From NCBI RefSeq assembly GCF_006094435.1, contig NZ_CP034783.1, positions 2,383,001 through 2,447,000 of the forward strand: a DNA stretch of 64,000 nucleotides, written 5' to 3'. The position numbers were made by a program, and so were the translations under genes. The notes below the pieces were generated by a model. The model ran no database searches. It was not told the DNA's origin and saw only the letters and a list, made by a program, of their open reading frames with translations. This DNA is from Pseudomonas sp. MPC6. GTDB taxonomy: Bacteria > Pseudomonadota > Gammaproteobacteria > Pseudomonadales > Pseudomonadaceae. Position 1 is the stretch's first letter. The number at the start of each line of letters is the position of its first letter. This document shows, piece by piece, positions 1 through 8,239 of the stretch.

Positions 1-44
1 TGGTTACGCGGCGCGAGGTGCGATTCCACTTGCATGTTCATCAT
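1..44 (-). CDS. 5' end of a gene downstream of the ABC permease-ATPase fusion, probably the second ATPase (LivF-like), cut by the window edge
   Basis: Only about 14 codons are visible (MMNMQVESHLAPRN), so no family motif can be seen. The reverse complement reads ATGATGA, so the start codon overlaps the stop codon of the permease-ATPase fusion, which indicates translational coupling. Liv-type importers carry two ATPases, LivG and LivF. The fusion upstream supplies the LivG-like one, so the missing LivF is the natural candidate here. That assignment rests on position alone. Confidence 0.45.
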   Translation of the reverse strand, partial: MMNMQVESHLAPRN

Positions 45-1843
45 TCAACTCCTCCCAGATAGGCTTCCAGCACCGCCGGATCCTTCTGTACGTCTTCGGG
101 CAGGCCTTGGGCGATCCGCTGTCCGAACTCCATGACCACCACGCGATCGACCAGGCCCATGACGAAGTCCATGTCGTGCTCGACCAGCAGGATCGCCATG
201 CCTTCGCTGCGCAACCGGCTGAGCAGGACGCCAAGGGCTTCCTTTTCTTTCAGGCGCAAACCGGCGGCGGGTTCGTCGAGCAGCAGCAGGCACGGATCGG
301 CGCACAAGGCGCGGGCGATTTCCAGGATCCGCTGTTGGCCGAGGGCCAGGCTCCCGGCCTCTTCGTACAGGTAGTCACCGAGGCCTACGCGCTCCAGCTG
401 ACGCCTGGCCTCGCCGAGCAGCTCGGCTTCTTCGCGACGATCCAGGTGCAGGGCCGCCGACAGCACGCCTTGCTGGCCACGCAAGTGCGCGCCGATGGCG
501 ACGTTCTCCAGCACGCTCATGTTGCCCAGCAGTTTCACGTGCTGGAAGGTGCGGCTCATGCCCATGCGCGCCACTTGCCGCGAGTTCATGCCGTTGATCT
601 TTTGACCCATGAACAGCACTTCGCCGCTGCTCGGGGTATCGACACCGGAGAGCTGGTTGAACATGGTGCTCTTGCCGGCACCGTTGGGCCCGATCAGCGC
701 GAGGATTTCGCCGGAGCGGATTTCCAGGCTCATGTCGTTGTTGGCCACCAGCCCGCCGAAGCGCTTGGTCACATGCCGAGCCTCAAGGATCAGCTCGCCA
801 TGCCTGGGCAGTGGCCGGCGAGGCAGGGGCGCAGCCGTGGCGTCTCCATTGCGGACCTTGGCTCGCACCCTGAAGCGGGCGGGCACCAGGCGTGTCAGCA
901 GTGGCCACAGCCCCCCGGGCGCACGCTGCATCAGGATCACGATGAGGATGCCGAACACGATGATTTCGTAGTTGCCGGTGTTACCCAACAGGTGCGGCAA
1001 CCAGTCCTGCAGCCATTGCTTGAGCATGGTCAGGATGCCGGCGCCGAGCAGGGCGCCCCAGACGCTGCCGACCCCGCCGATCAAGGCCATGAACAGGTAG
1101 TCGATGCCCATGCTCAAACCGAAGGGCGTCGGGTTGACGAAGCGTTGGGTGTGCGCATAGAGCCAGCCGGAAATCGCCGCGAACACCGCCGAGATGACGA
1201 AGATCACCATCTTCGAACGGAAGGTGTTGACCCCCATCGACTCGGCCATCACCTGGCCGCCCTTGAGCGCACGGATGGCGCGGCCTTCACGGGAATCCAG
1301 GAGGTTCTGGGTGATGACGATAGCCAGCAACAGCAAGGCCCAGATCAGGTAGAAAATGTGCTCGCCTTTATCCAGTTTCAGTCCGAACAACGAAATCGAG
1401 GGCAAGCCGCCGACGCCGGTGTGGCCGCCCAGGGATTCCAGGGTGCCGAACAGGTAGTACAGCGAAAGGCCCCAGGCGATCGTACCCAGCGGCAGGTAGT
1501 GTCCCGACAGCTTGAGCGTCAGCGCGCCGAGAATCAGCGCGACCGAGGCGGTGAGCACCACCCCGACCAGCAGCGTCAACCAGGGAGACGTCCCGGCCCA
1601 GGCCAGCCACGCCGGCAATTGTTCGGTGGTGGTCAGATAGGCAGAGGTGTAGGCGCCCAGGCCGACGAACGCGGCCTGGCCGAAACTGGTCATGCCGCCG
1701 ACACCGGTCAGCAGCACCAGCCCCAACACCACCATGGCGTACATGCCGATGTAATTGAGCAGGGTGACGTAGTACGGCGGCAACAGCAGCGGCGCGACGC
1801 CCACCACCAGCAACAGGGCAAGCAACAGATAGCGCGGATTCAT
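41..1843 (-). CDS. Liv-type ABC transporter fusion: LivM-like permease joined to LivG-like ATPase
   Basis: This 600-residue inner-membrane protein joins two components that are separate in the classical branched-chain amino acid importer. Residues about 1-330 form a multi-spanning LivM-like permease. After a basic linker, residues about 355-600 form an ABC ATPase with Walker A GPNGAGKST at residue 385 onward, a signature variant LALGQQRILEIARAL and Walker B LLLLDEPAAGL. The chosen ATG at 1843 is preceded by GGAGGAAGAAGA; an upstream in-frame start would lie inside livH. The start overlaps the livH stop (ATGA). The family imports amino acids, amides and also aromatic acids. Because the divergent operon is for indole-3-acetate, this importer may bring in that auxin or a related aromatic acid; the substrate is inferred. 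Confidence 0.9.
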   Translation of the reverse strand: MNPRYLLLALLLVVGVAPLLLPPYYVTLLNYIGMYAMVVLGLVLLTGVGGMTSFGQAAFVGLGAYTSAYLTTTEQLPAWLAWAGTSPWLTLLVGVVLTASVALILGALTLKLSGHYLPLGTIAWGLSLYYLFGTLESLGGHTGVGGLPSISLFGLKLDKGEHIFYLIWALLLLAIVITQNLLDSREGRAIRALKGGQVMAESMGVNTFRSKMVIFVISAVFAAISGWLYAHTQRFVNPTPFGLSMGIDYLFMALIGGVGSVWGALLGAGILTMLKQWLQDWLPHLLGNTGNYEIIVFGILIVILMQRAPGGLWPLLTRLVPARFRVRAKVRNGDATAAPLPRRPLPRHGELILEARHVTKRFGGLVANNDMSLEIRSGEILALIGPNGAGKSTMFNQLSGVDTPSSGEVLFMGQKINGMNSRQVARMGMSRTFQHVKLLGNMSVLENVAIGAHLRGQQGVLSAALHLDRREEAELLGEARRQLERVGLGDYLYEEAGSLALGQQRILEIARALCADPCLLLLDEPAAGLRLKEKEALGVLLSRLRSEGMAILLVEHDMDFVMGLVDRVVVMEFGQRIAQGLPEDVQKDPAVLEAYLGGVE

Positions 1844-2877
1844 TCTTCTTCCTCCACATGACGACTGGTGAGCGAACGCCAAAGCAGGAACGGAATGATC
1901 AGGGTGAACACGATGATTTCTTTATAGGTGCTGGCCCAGAACATCGAGAATGCTTCGATCAGGCCCACCGCCAGGGCGCCGAGGGCGGCGACCGGATAGC
2001 TGACCAGCCCGCCGATGATCGCGCCGACGAAGCCTTTGAGGCTGATGACGAAGCCGGAATCGAAATACAGCGTGGTGATCGGTGCGATCAGGATCCCCGA
2101 AAGCGTGCCGATCAGGGCCGCGAGCACGAAGGTCGACTTGCCCGCGAGGGTCGGTGAAATGCCCATCAGCCTGGCGCCCATGCGGTTGACCGCGGTGGCG
2201 CGCAAAGCCTTGCCATACAGCGTGCGCTCGAAGAACAGGTACAGGCCGACGATCAGCCCCAGGGACACCGCCAGCACCCAGAGTGTCTGGCTGTTGAACG
2301 TCACCGGGCCCAGTTCCAGCCCGGCTTCGGAAAACGGCCGGGTGCGGGCGCCTTCAGGCCCGAACAGCAACAGCGCGATACCGACCATGCTGACGTGCAC
2401 GGCGATCGACACAATCAGCAGGACCAGCGAACTGGCCGAGGCGATCGGCTGGAACACCAGGCGGTAGATCTGCGGCCCCAGCGGCACCACCAACGCCAGG
2501 GTCAGCAACGCCTGGACCGCCATCGGCAACTCGGCCAGCGGCAAGGTGTTGATCAGTACCGCCAGCAGCCCTGCATAGCCGAGCTTGAAGAGAATGCGCA
2601 CGGGGAACCGAAAGGCCTGGCTCGAACGCGCCGCGCCCCACAGATCGAGTGCGCAATCGATCAGCGTCAGACCGAGCAGCAACCAGACCAGAGCGGTCGG
2701 GTGACCACTCTGCAAAGTGGCCATGGTCAGGGCGCCATAGGTCACGAATTCACCCTGGGGGATCAACAGGATCCGGGTCACGGTGAACACCAGGAGGATC
2801 GACAGGGCCAACAGCGCATAGATCGCGCCATTGGTCATGCCGTCCTGGCCCAGCAGCATGGCTATCTGGAAATTCAT
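1840..2877 (-). CDS. Liv-type ABC transporter permease (LivH-like)
   Basis: A 345-residue polytopic inner-membrane permease of the LivH family. The N-terminal stretch DGMTNGAIYALLALSILLVF followed by TRILLIPQGEFV matches the conserved first transmembrane helices and loop of LivH. Several further hydrophobic segments run to the C-terminus. It pairs with the LivM-like half of the next gene to form the translocation pore. The gene overlaps that one by 4 bp and follows the periplasmic binding protein gene after about 100 bp, so all belong to one leftward operon. The ribosome-binding site before ATG 2877 is weak (AGAGCTC). Confidence 0.9.
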   Translation of the reverse strand: MNFQIAMLLGQDGMTNGAIYALLALSILLVFTVTRILLIPQGEFVTYGALTMATLQSGHPTALVWLLLGLTLIDCALDLWGAARSSQAFRFPVRILFKLGYAGLLAVLINTLPLAELPMAVQALLTLALVVPLGPQIYRLVFQPIASASSLVLLIVSIAVHVSMVGIALLLFGPEGARTRPFSEAGLELGPVTFNSQTLWVLAVSLGLIVGLYLFFERTLYGKALRATAVNRMGARLMGISPTLAGKSTFVLAALIGTLSGILIAPITTLYFDSGFVISLKGFVGAIIGGLVSYPVAALGALAVGLIEAFSMFWASTYKEIIVFTLIIPFLLWRSLTSRHVEEEE

Positions 2878-2984
2878 AATGAGAGCTCTTTTCTACAGAT
2901 TGAATATCAGGCCCGCCTGCCGGCGCAGGTCGACTCGTCGGCAATCGGGCAGGGCGCGCAGTGGGCTGTGCGCCCGGGTTTCGA

Positions 2985-4136
2985 TCAGTTGTCGTGCAAC
3001 AGCGTCCAGTTGCCGTTCTTGACCACGATCAACTCGCGACCGCGTTCGTCGAAGCCGCTGTGGTCTTGCAGCGTCATGTTGTAAACACCCTGGGTGCCGG
3101 CCAGTTCATGGCTTTGCTCGAGTGCATCACGCAGGGCCGCACGAAACTCGGGGGTGCCTGGCGCCGCTTTCTTCGCCGCAATCGGGATCGCCTGCTGCAG
3201 CAGCAGGCCGGCGTCGAAGGTGTTGCCGCCGAAGGTCGCCGGTTTGCTGCCGTTGAGCTTTTCGTAGGCGGCGGTGTAGTCGCTGGCGATCTTCTTCGAC
3301 GGGTGACTGTCCGGGATCTCATCGAGTACCAGCATCAGGCTGGCGGCCAGGACGGTGCCCTCGACTTTTTTGCCGCCCAGCTTGAGGAAGTCTGGCAGTG
3401 CCGCGCCGTGGGTCTGGTAGACCTGGCCGCGATAGCCCTGGTCGAACAGCGTGGTCTGCGGCATCACGGCCGAGCTGCCCGGCGCTGCGACCAGCACCGC
3501 GTCGGGACGGCTGGCGAGCACTTTCAGGCTCTGGCCGGTGACCGAAGTGTCCTGGCGCTGGAAGCGCTCGTTGGCGACCACCTTGATGTTCTGCGCCGCT
3601 GCCAGGCCGGCCATGACCTTGGCCCAGTTTTCGCCATACGGGTCGCCGGTGCCGATGAAGCCGAGGGTCTTCACGCCTTTTCTGGCCATGTGTTCGAACA
3701 GTGCCTTGGCGATCAGGTCATCGTTCTGCGTGGTCTTGAACACCCATTTCTTCTGCTCGGTCATGGGCAATACCACCGCTGCGGTGCCCACCGGCGCCAA
3801 TAACGGCACGCCTGCCTCGGCGGCGAACTGGATCACGCCCATGGCGTTGGGCGAACCGCTCGGGCCGATGATCGCATCGACATTTTCTTCGTCGATCAGT
3901 TTCTTCAGCGCCTTAACCGTCGCGGTCGGATCGCTCGCGTCATCCAGGGAAATGTACTTCACCACCTGGTCGCCGGCCTGGGTCGGCAGCAAGGGCACGG
4001 TGTTTTTCTGTGGCAGCCCGACCAGCGCGATCGGCCCGGTGGAGGAGGTAATGACACCGACTTTCACTTCCGCCTGCGCGGCGGCGGCGCAGGCGGCACT
4101 CAACAACAACGTGGACACGGCTTTTCTGAAAAGCAT
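2985..4136 (-). CDS. Periplasmic substrate-binding protein of the Liv-type importer
   Basis: A 383-residue ligand-binding protein of the leucine/amide-binding (Peripla_BP_6) family. The ATG at 4136 is chosen because it gives a clean signal peptide (about residues 1-22, MLFRKAVSTLLLSAACAAAAQA, cleaved before EVKVGV) and has GGAGA six to seven bases upstream; the reading frame stays open further upstream but that part does not look coded. The mature protein begins with the family pattern KVGVITSSTGP. It is the first gene of the leftward transporter operon, divergent from the iac operon across an AT-rich gap. Ligand is unknown; an aromatic acid such as indole-3-acetate is suggested only by context. 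Confidence 0.88.
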   Translation of the reverse strand: MLFRKAVSTLLLSAACAAAAQAEVKVGVITSSTGPIALVGLPQKNTVPLLPTQAGDQVVKYISLDDASDPTATVKALKKLIDEENVDAIIGPSGSPNAMGVIQFAAEAGVPLLAPVGTAAVVLPMTEQKKWVFKTTQNDDLIAKALFEHMARKGVKTLGFIGTGDPYGENWAKVMAGLAAAQNIKVVANERFQRQDTSVTGQSLKVLASRPDAVLVAAPGSSAVMPQTTLFDQGYRGQVYQTHGAALPDFLKLGGKKVEGTVLAASLMLVLDEIPDSHPSKKIASDYTAAYEKLNGSKPATFGGNTFDAGLLLQQAIPIAAKKAAPGTPEFRAALRDALEQSHELAGTQGVYNMTLQDHSGFDERGRELIVVKNGNWTLLHDN

Positions 4137-4824
4137 GACTTTCTCCGAAGAGTTGCAACGCTGCAAAAGGCTAATGGCCGGCCGCCCCGACCACCACGTG
4201 GTGCGAGTACGGCCCAAGGTACGGCCCTGTTTTTTTTTGGCGAACCGCTGTGGCACCCGGGGTCTGTTACCGAGCCATCCGGGTGCCGGTCGACCATGAG
4301 CGATCGGTCGAGGGCGATGAGGGCAAAAGCAGATTGCATGCCAGAAATTTTTTCGTGCATGGCGCAAGGCCGCTACTTCGATCTCCGCTACGCACGGTTC
4401 GCAGCAGCCTGGCCTGGACATTCTGACGGTGTGTCGGAGGGCCATCAGAGGGGCCGCTGAAATCGGCAGCACGCCATACCGAACAAGGCTTTGATCTGGA
4501 TCATGGAAGCCTCAAAAAGGCAGAAAAATAGCGACAATAAACACTAAAAAAATGATGATTTTTTAGGTGTTTTTCAGGGGTTGTTTTTGCTCGGATTATT
4601 TTTTGTAAATGGTTTTTGGCAGACGATCCGCTTCGGATATTTTTCCAGATGTTTCGCTGTGACAGGCATGTAGAAATAGGCTTAAAATCATGTTTTATAA
4701 CAATAAAATGTAAAAAATACGGATTATTAAGGCTTTTTTCAGGTGTTACCAAAGTGCACGCCATTGGGGCGGTACGGGAAAATATGCACCGAAAATACAC
4801 ACTCTTTTATTTGGTAAAATTCAA
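4137..4824. other. AT-rich divergent intergenic region between importer and iac operon
   Basis: Nearly 800 bp separate the two divergent start codons. The half next to the importer has ordinary base composition, but about 4500-4860 is strikingly AT-rich compared with the surroundings, with runs of A and T. No convincing ORF was found. It must contain both operon promoters and is the natural place for control by an indole-acetate responsive regulator. Confidence 0.6.
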
Positions 4825-4858
4825 TTGACATTTCACGTAAATATTACGATTTTAGATT
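4825..4858 (+). promoter_or_regulatory. Candidate iac promoter with overlapping 13-bp dyad operator
   Basis: TTGACA at 4825-4830 is a perfect -35 hexamer. Immediately downstream, CGTAA-ATA-TTACG (4836-4848) is a perfect inverted repeat sitting where a repressor would block RNA polymerase. The -10 is not clear; weak candidates lie at 4848-4853 and 4853-4858. It is about 80-100 bp upstream of the iacH start. MarR-type regulators such as IacR bind dyads of this size, but none is encoded nearby. Confidence 0.4.
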
Positions 4859-4927
4859 TAAGCATTTGCCCCGGCCTTCATGCCGAGGTCATCCATCCCG
4901 GTGACACATAACGAGCAGGTAAAGAGC

Positions 4928-6040
4928 ATGTCGATCGTTGTCGAGGATTTAGCCTTAGGAGGGAGCGGCCTTTCGGTCATGGTGAAAGACACCATCGATA
5001 TCGCTGGCTACCCGACCCGCGCTTCAAGCAGCGCACTGGCCGATGCTCCGGCAGCCGGCGAACATGCCCAGGTGGTCCGGGCGCTCCTGGACGCGGGCTG
5101 CCGGATCAGCGGCAAAACCAGCCTGCATGAGTTGGCGTTCGGCACTACCGGCCTCAACGCCTGGACGGGCACTGCAGCCAATCCGCGTTACCCGGGCTAT
5201 ATACCGGGCGGCTCTTCCAGTGGTTCGGCGGCCGCGGTGGCGGCGGGACTTTGCGACTTCGCATTGGGCACCGATACCGGAGGTTCGGTACGGATTCCAG
5301 CGGCGTGCTGTGGTGTCTACGGCCTCAAGCCGACCTTCGGCCGTGTCAGCCGCAAGGGTGTCATGCCAGCGCACAGCACCCTCGATTGTGTCGGGCCGCT
5401 GGCACGGGATATGGAATGCCTGATCGACGCGATGCATGCCATCGACCCGACGTTCAAGGCGGTATCGGTGCCGGAAAATCTGTCCATCGGCGTCGTCGCC
5501 GTACACGCCGACGAACACATCCGTGCGGTGGTGAGCCAGGCCCTGGGTCGTTCGCGCTTCGCGCTGGTCGAGCAATCGCTGCCCGGCATGTCGGCGGCGT
5601 ATGGCGCGGGAATGGCGATCATCAACGCCGAAACCTGGGCCGCGTGTGGCCATCTTCTGCAAACCGGTCGGGTGGGCAACGATGTCGCCGACCGTCTGCG
5701 CGCGGCCAGCCTGACCTCTGCCGAGGCTGTAGAAGAGGCCGAAATCATCCGTCGCGCGTTTACCGCAGAAGTGGACGCAGCCCTGGCCATCACCCCGATC
5801 CTGGCCCTGCCGACCATGCCCGATTTTCCGTTGCTGGTCGCCGATGCGGCCGACACTCGCGCCGCCCTGGGCATGACCTCCCTGGTGCGCGCTTTCAATC
5901 TGTCCGGTCACCCGGCTCTGAGCATTCCTCTGGAAAGCGCTTCGGGACTTCCGGTCGGCCTTCAACTCATTGCCGCCCATGGCGCGGACGAACTGCTGTG
6001 CGCAGTCGCCCGCGAGCTGGTCCGGCGCCTGGAAGAGTAA
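4928..6040 (+). CDS. iacH: Amidase signature family protein IacH
   Basis: A 370-residue amidase signature enzyme. The Ser-cisSer-Lys triad is visible: Lys20 in VKDTIDIAG, cis-Ser96 in GGSSSGSAAA and nucleophile Ser120 in GTDTGGSVRIP, with family spacing. It would hydrolyse an amide bond. In iac clusters IacH is an amidase whose exact role in indole-3-acetic acid (IAA) breakdown is unsettled; release of IAA from amide conjugates such as indole-3-acetamide is plausible. The start at 4928 has AGG eight bases upstream; an ATG at 4880 in the same frame lacks this. It is the first gene of the operon, 26 bp before iacA. Confidence 0.85.
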   Translation: MSIVVEDLALGGSGLSVMVKDTIDIAGYPTRASSSALADAPAAGEHAQVVRALLDAGCRISGKTSLHELAFGTTGLNAWTGTAANPRYPGYIPGGSSSGSAAAVAAGLCDFALGTDTGGSVRIPAACCGVYGLKPTFGRVSRKGVMPAHSTLDCVGPLARDMECLIDAMHAIDPTFKAVSVPENLSIGVVAVHADEHIRAVVSQALGRSRFALVEQSLPGMSAAYGAGMAIINAETWAACGHLLQTGRVGNDVADRLRAASLTSAEAVEEAEIIRRAFTAEVDAALAITPILALPTMPDFPLLVADAADTRAALGMTSLVRAFNLSGHPALSIPLESASGLPVGLQLIAAHGADELLCAVARELVRRLEE

Positions 6041-6066
6041 TCGTCATGCTTACTGTGGAGAAACCC

Positions 6067-7239
6067 ATGACTGCGCCAAGCGAGCTGCATCAACAGCGCC
6101 GCGTGCCGATCACGGCCAATGAAGCCTTTCAGAAACTGCTGGGCGAGATTCGTGCGCGTGCCCGCAGCGAAGAATTCGACCAACAGAAATTCATCTCGCA
6201 GGATGTCATCGAACAGTTCCGCGAGCTCGGCGTCTATCGGGCCCTGGTGCCCAAGCGGTTTGGCGGTGACGAGCGTTCGCCGGCCGAGTTTTGCCAGATG
6301 GTGGAAGACATCTCCATCGCCGACGGGTCCGCCGGTTGGGTCGCCAGCTTCGGCATGAGCCCGGTTTACCTGGCGGCGCTGCCACTGGAAACCATCAAGA
6401 AAATTTATGCCGACTCGCCTGACGTGGTATTCGCCGGCGGGATCTTCCCGCCGCAGCCGGCGTCCTTTGTCGACGGTGGCCTGGAGGTCAACGGCCGCTG
6501 GAAATTTTCCAGCGGTTGCATGGGGGCGTCGCTGATCGGCGTGGGCATCAGCCCGAAAAACGGCGAGATGCTCGGCCTGCCACGGCTGGCAGTGATGCCT
6601 CGGGAAAAAGTACGGATCGAGGAAACCTGGAACGTCGTCGGCCTGGTCGGCACCGGCAGCCATGACGTCGTCGTCGAAGGCGTGGTGGTACCGGAGGAGT
6701 GGACCTTCGTCCGCGGTGGTCCGTCGAATCTTGACGAACCGTTCTTCCGCTATCCGTCACTGTCGTTCGCCACCCAGGTGTTGTCGGTGGTCGGCCTGGG
6801 CGTTGCCCGCGCGGCACTCGATGAGTTGAGCGGCATGGCCAGTGGACGAATCTCCGTGACCGGTGCGCCGTCGTTGTCCGACCGGCCGCTGGCCCAGGTC
6901 GAGATGGCCAAGGCCGAAGCGTCGCTGCGCGCTGCGCGTTCGTGGTTCTACCAAGCCATCGACGATGCCTGGGACAGCGTGCTGGCCGGCGTTCCGGTGA
7001 GCGTCGAACAGACCAACATGCTGCGCTTGTCTTCGACCCACGCCACACGCGTCGCGGCCGATGTCGCGCGCACCGCGCAAATGCTCTCGGGCATGAGCGG
7101 GGTCTACCGCACCAGCCCTCTGTCGCGCTTCGTCAACGACACCCAAGTCATTACACAGCACGCCTTCATGGGCGATATGACCTACCAGAACGCCGGCGCA
7201 ATCTTCTTCGGCAATAAGCCGCTGCCGGGCTACCTGTAA
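6067..7239 (+). CDS. iacA: Flavin-dependent indole-3-acetate monooxygenase IacA (acyl-CoA dehydrogenase fold)
   Basis: A 390-residue member of the acyl-CoA dehydrogenase-like flavin monooxygenases (HsaA/HpaH-type, with a type 2 C-terminal domain). It fits IacA, which with reduced flavin from IacG carries out the first oxidation of the indole ring of IAA. The N-terminal helical part (DVIEQFRELGVYRALVPKRF), the central beta domain and the C-terminal helical domain are all present. ATG 6067 is preceded by GGAG at six bases; an ATG at 6046 is less likely. The frame is open far upstream into iacH, but that stretch is antisense-like noise. It stands between iacH and iacB in one operon. Confidence 0.88.
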   Translation: MTAPSELHQQRRVPITANEAFQKLLGEIRARARSEEFDQQKFISQDVIEQFRELGVYRALVPKRFGGDERSPAEFCQMVEDISIADGSAGWVASFGMSPVYLAALPLETIKKIYADSPDVVFAGGIFPPQPASFVDGGLEVNGRWKFSSGCMGASLIGVGISPKNGEMLGLPRLAVMPREKVRIEETWNVVGLVGTGSHDVVVEGVVVPEEWTFVRGGPSNLDEPFFRYPSLSFATQVLSVVGLGVARAALDELSGMASGRISVTGAPSLSDRPLAQVEMAKAEASLRAARSWFYQAIDDAWDSVLAGVPVSVEQTNMLRLSSTHATRVAADVARTAQMLSGMSGVYRTSPLSRFVNDTQVITQHAFMGDMTYQNAGAIFFGNKPLPGYL

Positions 7240-7265
7240 TTTTTTCCTACTGATTGGTGAATCCC

Positions 7266-7625
7266 ATGACTGATAAAAAAGCGTTGCGCGTCCTGTTCTG
7301 CATCGGCATCAACCAGAATTTCTTCGATGCTCCACGTCCCGAAGCGCTCGAAGTCTGGGCCGCGTTCGGCGCCATGTGGAACGGCATCGCCGACCTGCCG
7401 GGCGTCACTGTGCTGGGCAACATGGACGACGATCAGAGCATGGTCGGCCCGTCCGCCGGCTGGCCCTGGACCACGTACCTGTTGGCCGATGTGCCAGACA
7501 TCGAGACCGTCCACGCCGCCTGCAATCTGTTTCGCACCACAGAGGTCGGCGATGGCCCTTACAAACTCTGGAAGTATTGCAAGGTCGAGGCCCGTACCGG
7601 TCGCGAACTGATCATCCAGCGCTGA
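7266..7625 (+). CDS. iacB: IacB, small protein of the indole-acetate pathway
   Basis: A 119-residue soluble protein with no signal peptide and no recognised catalytic motif. Its size and its position directly after iacA match IacB of known iac clusters, whose function is uncertain. The fold may be a dimeric alpha-beta barrel (EthD-like); that is a guess from size and composition. ATG 7266 has GGTGA five bases upstream and is preferred over a TTG at 7254. It is 26 bp after iacA and 16 bp before the next gene. Confidence 0.75.
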   Translation: MTDKKALRVLFCIGINQNFFDAPRPEALEVWAAFGAMWNGIADLPGVTVLGNMDDDQSMVGPSAGWPWTTYLLADVPDIETVHAACNLFRTTEVGDGPYKLWKYCKVEARTGRELIIQR

Positions 7626-7641
7626 GTCGAGAGAAGTCGCC

Positions 7642-8175
7642 ATGTCATCACAAGAACATTTGCGCGCGCTGGAGCAGCGGCTCGAACAGCTGGAAAGCGA
7701 GAACGCGATCCGCGCCTGCATGAACCGCTACATGGTGCTGTGCGATGAGCTTGGCGTGGATTCGCCACTCGAGGAGCTGGCCGGTTTGTTTACTGCGCAG
7801 GCGGTCTGGGAAGGCAAGGGCGCCAGGTACCAGAACAGCTTCGGCGGTTACCAGGGGCGCGAGGCGATCAAAGCGATGTTTGCCACCTACATGGTCGAAC
7901 CGGCGCATTTTTCGCTGAACGTGCACTTCCTGACCTCGGAACTTATCCGGGTCACTGGCGATACCGCACAGGCCAGCTGGGTGATGTTGCAGACCTCGAC
8001 CTTTGCCTCGGGTGCCTCGCACCTCAACAGTGCCCGCCTGACCGTGCGGTTCGCGCAGGAACAGGGGCAGTGGCGCATGGCGCACTTTCAGACCGAGAAC
8101 CTGTTCAGCCGTCCGGTTGACACCTGGAACAGCGCCGCGCACTTGCCCGTACCCGGCCAGTCCGGCCAGTCCTGA
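7642..8175 (+). CDS. iacI: IacI, SnoaL-like / NTF2-fold protein
   Basis: A 177-residue protein with an N-terminal charged helix (LRALEQRLEQLESENAIRACMNRYM) followed by the pattern of SnoaL-like NTF2-fold domains: F-xx-A-xWEGKG, GYQGREAIKAMF, the HFSLNVHFLTSE strand and WRMAHFQTEN near the end. This fold is used by polyketide cyclases, dehydratases and ring-hydroxylating oxygenase beta subunits. In the order A-B-I-C it corresponds to IacI, with unclear catalytic role; a helper in isomerisation or hydrolysis of an oxidised indole intermediate is possible. Confidence 0.78.
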   Translation: MSSQEHLRALEQRLEQLESENAIRACMNRYMVLCDELGVDSPLEELAGLFTAQAVWEGKGARYQNSFGGYQGREAIKAMFATYMVEPAHFSLNVHFLTSELIRVTGDTAQASWVMLQTSTFASGASHLNSARLTVRFAQEQGQWRMAHFQTENLFSRPVDTWNSAAHLPVPGQSGQS

Positions 8176-8239
8176 ACGGTACTGAACAGCAACGCCCAGA
8201 ATTCTTAGAGTCGGCGAGCCATGCCGACGAGGAGTGATC

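Noticed and set aside
107..1861. Long plus-strand ORF (584 codons) across the importer fusion gene
   Set aside because: It is the antisense shadow of the permease-ATPase gene, has no family motif and is rich in Gln/Gly/Arg as expected from reverse reading of GC-rich codons.
5251..6066. In-frame extension upstream of iacA overlapping iacH
   Set aside because: The iacA start at 6067 has a ribosome site and gives the family length; the extension lies in another frame of the clear amidase gene.
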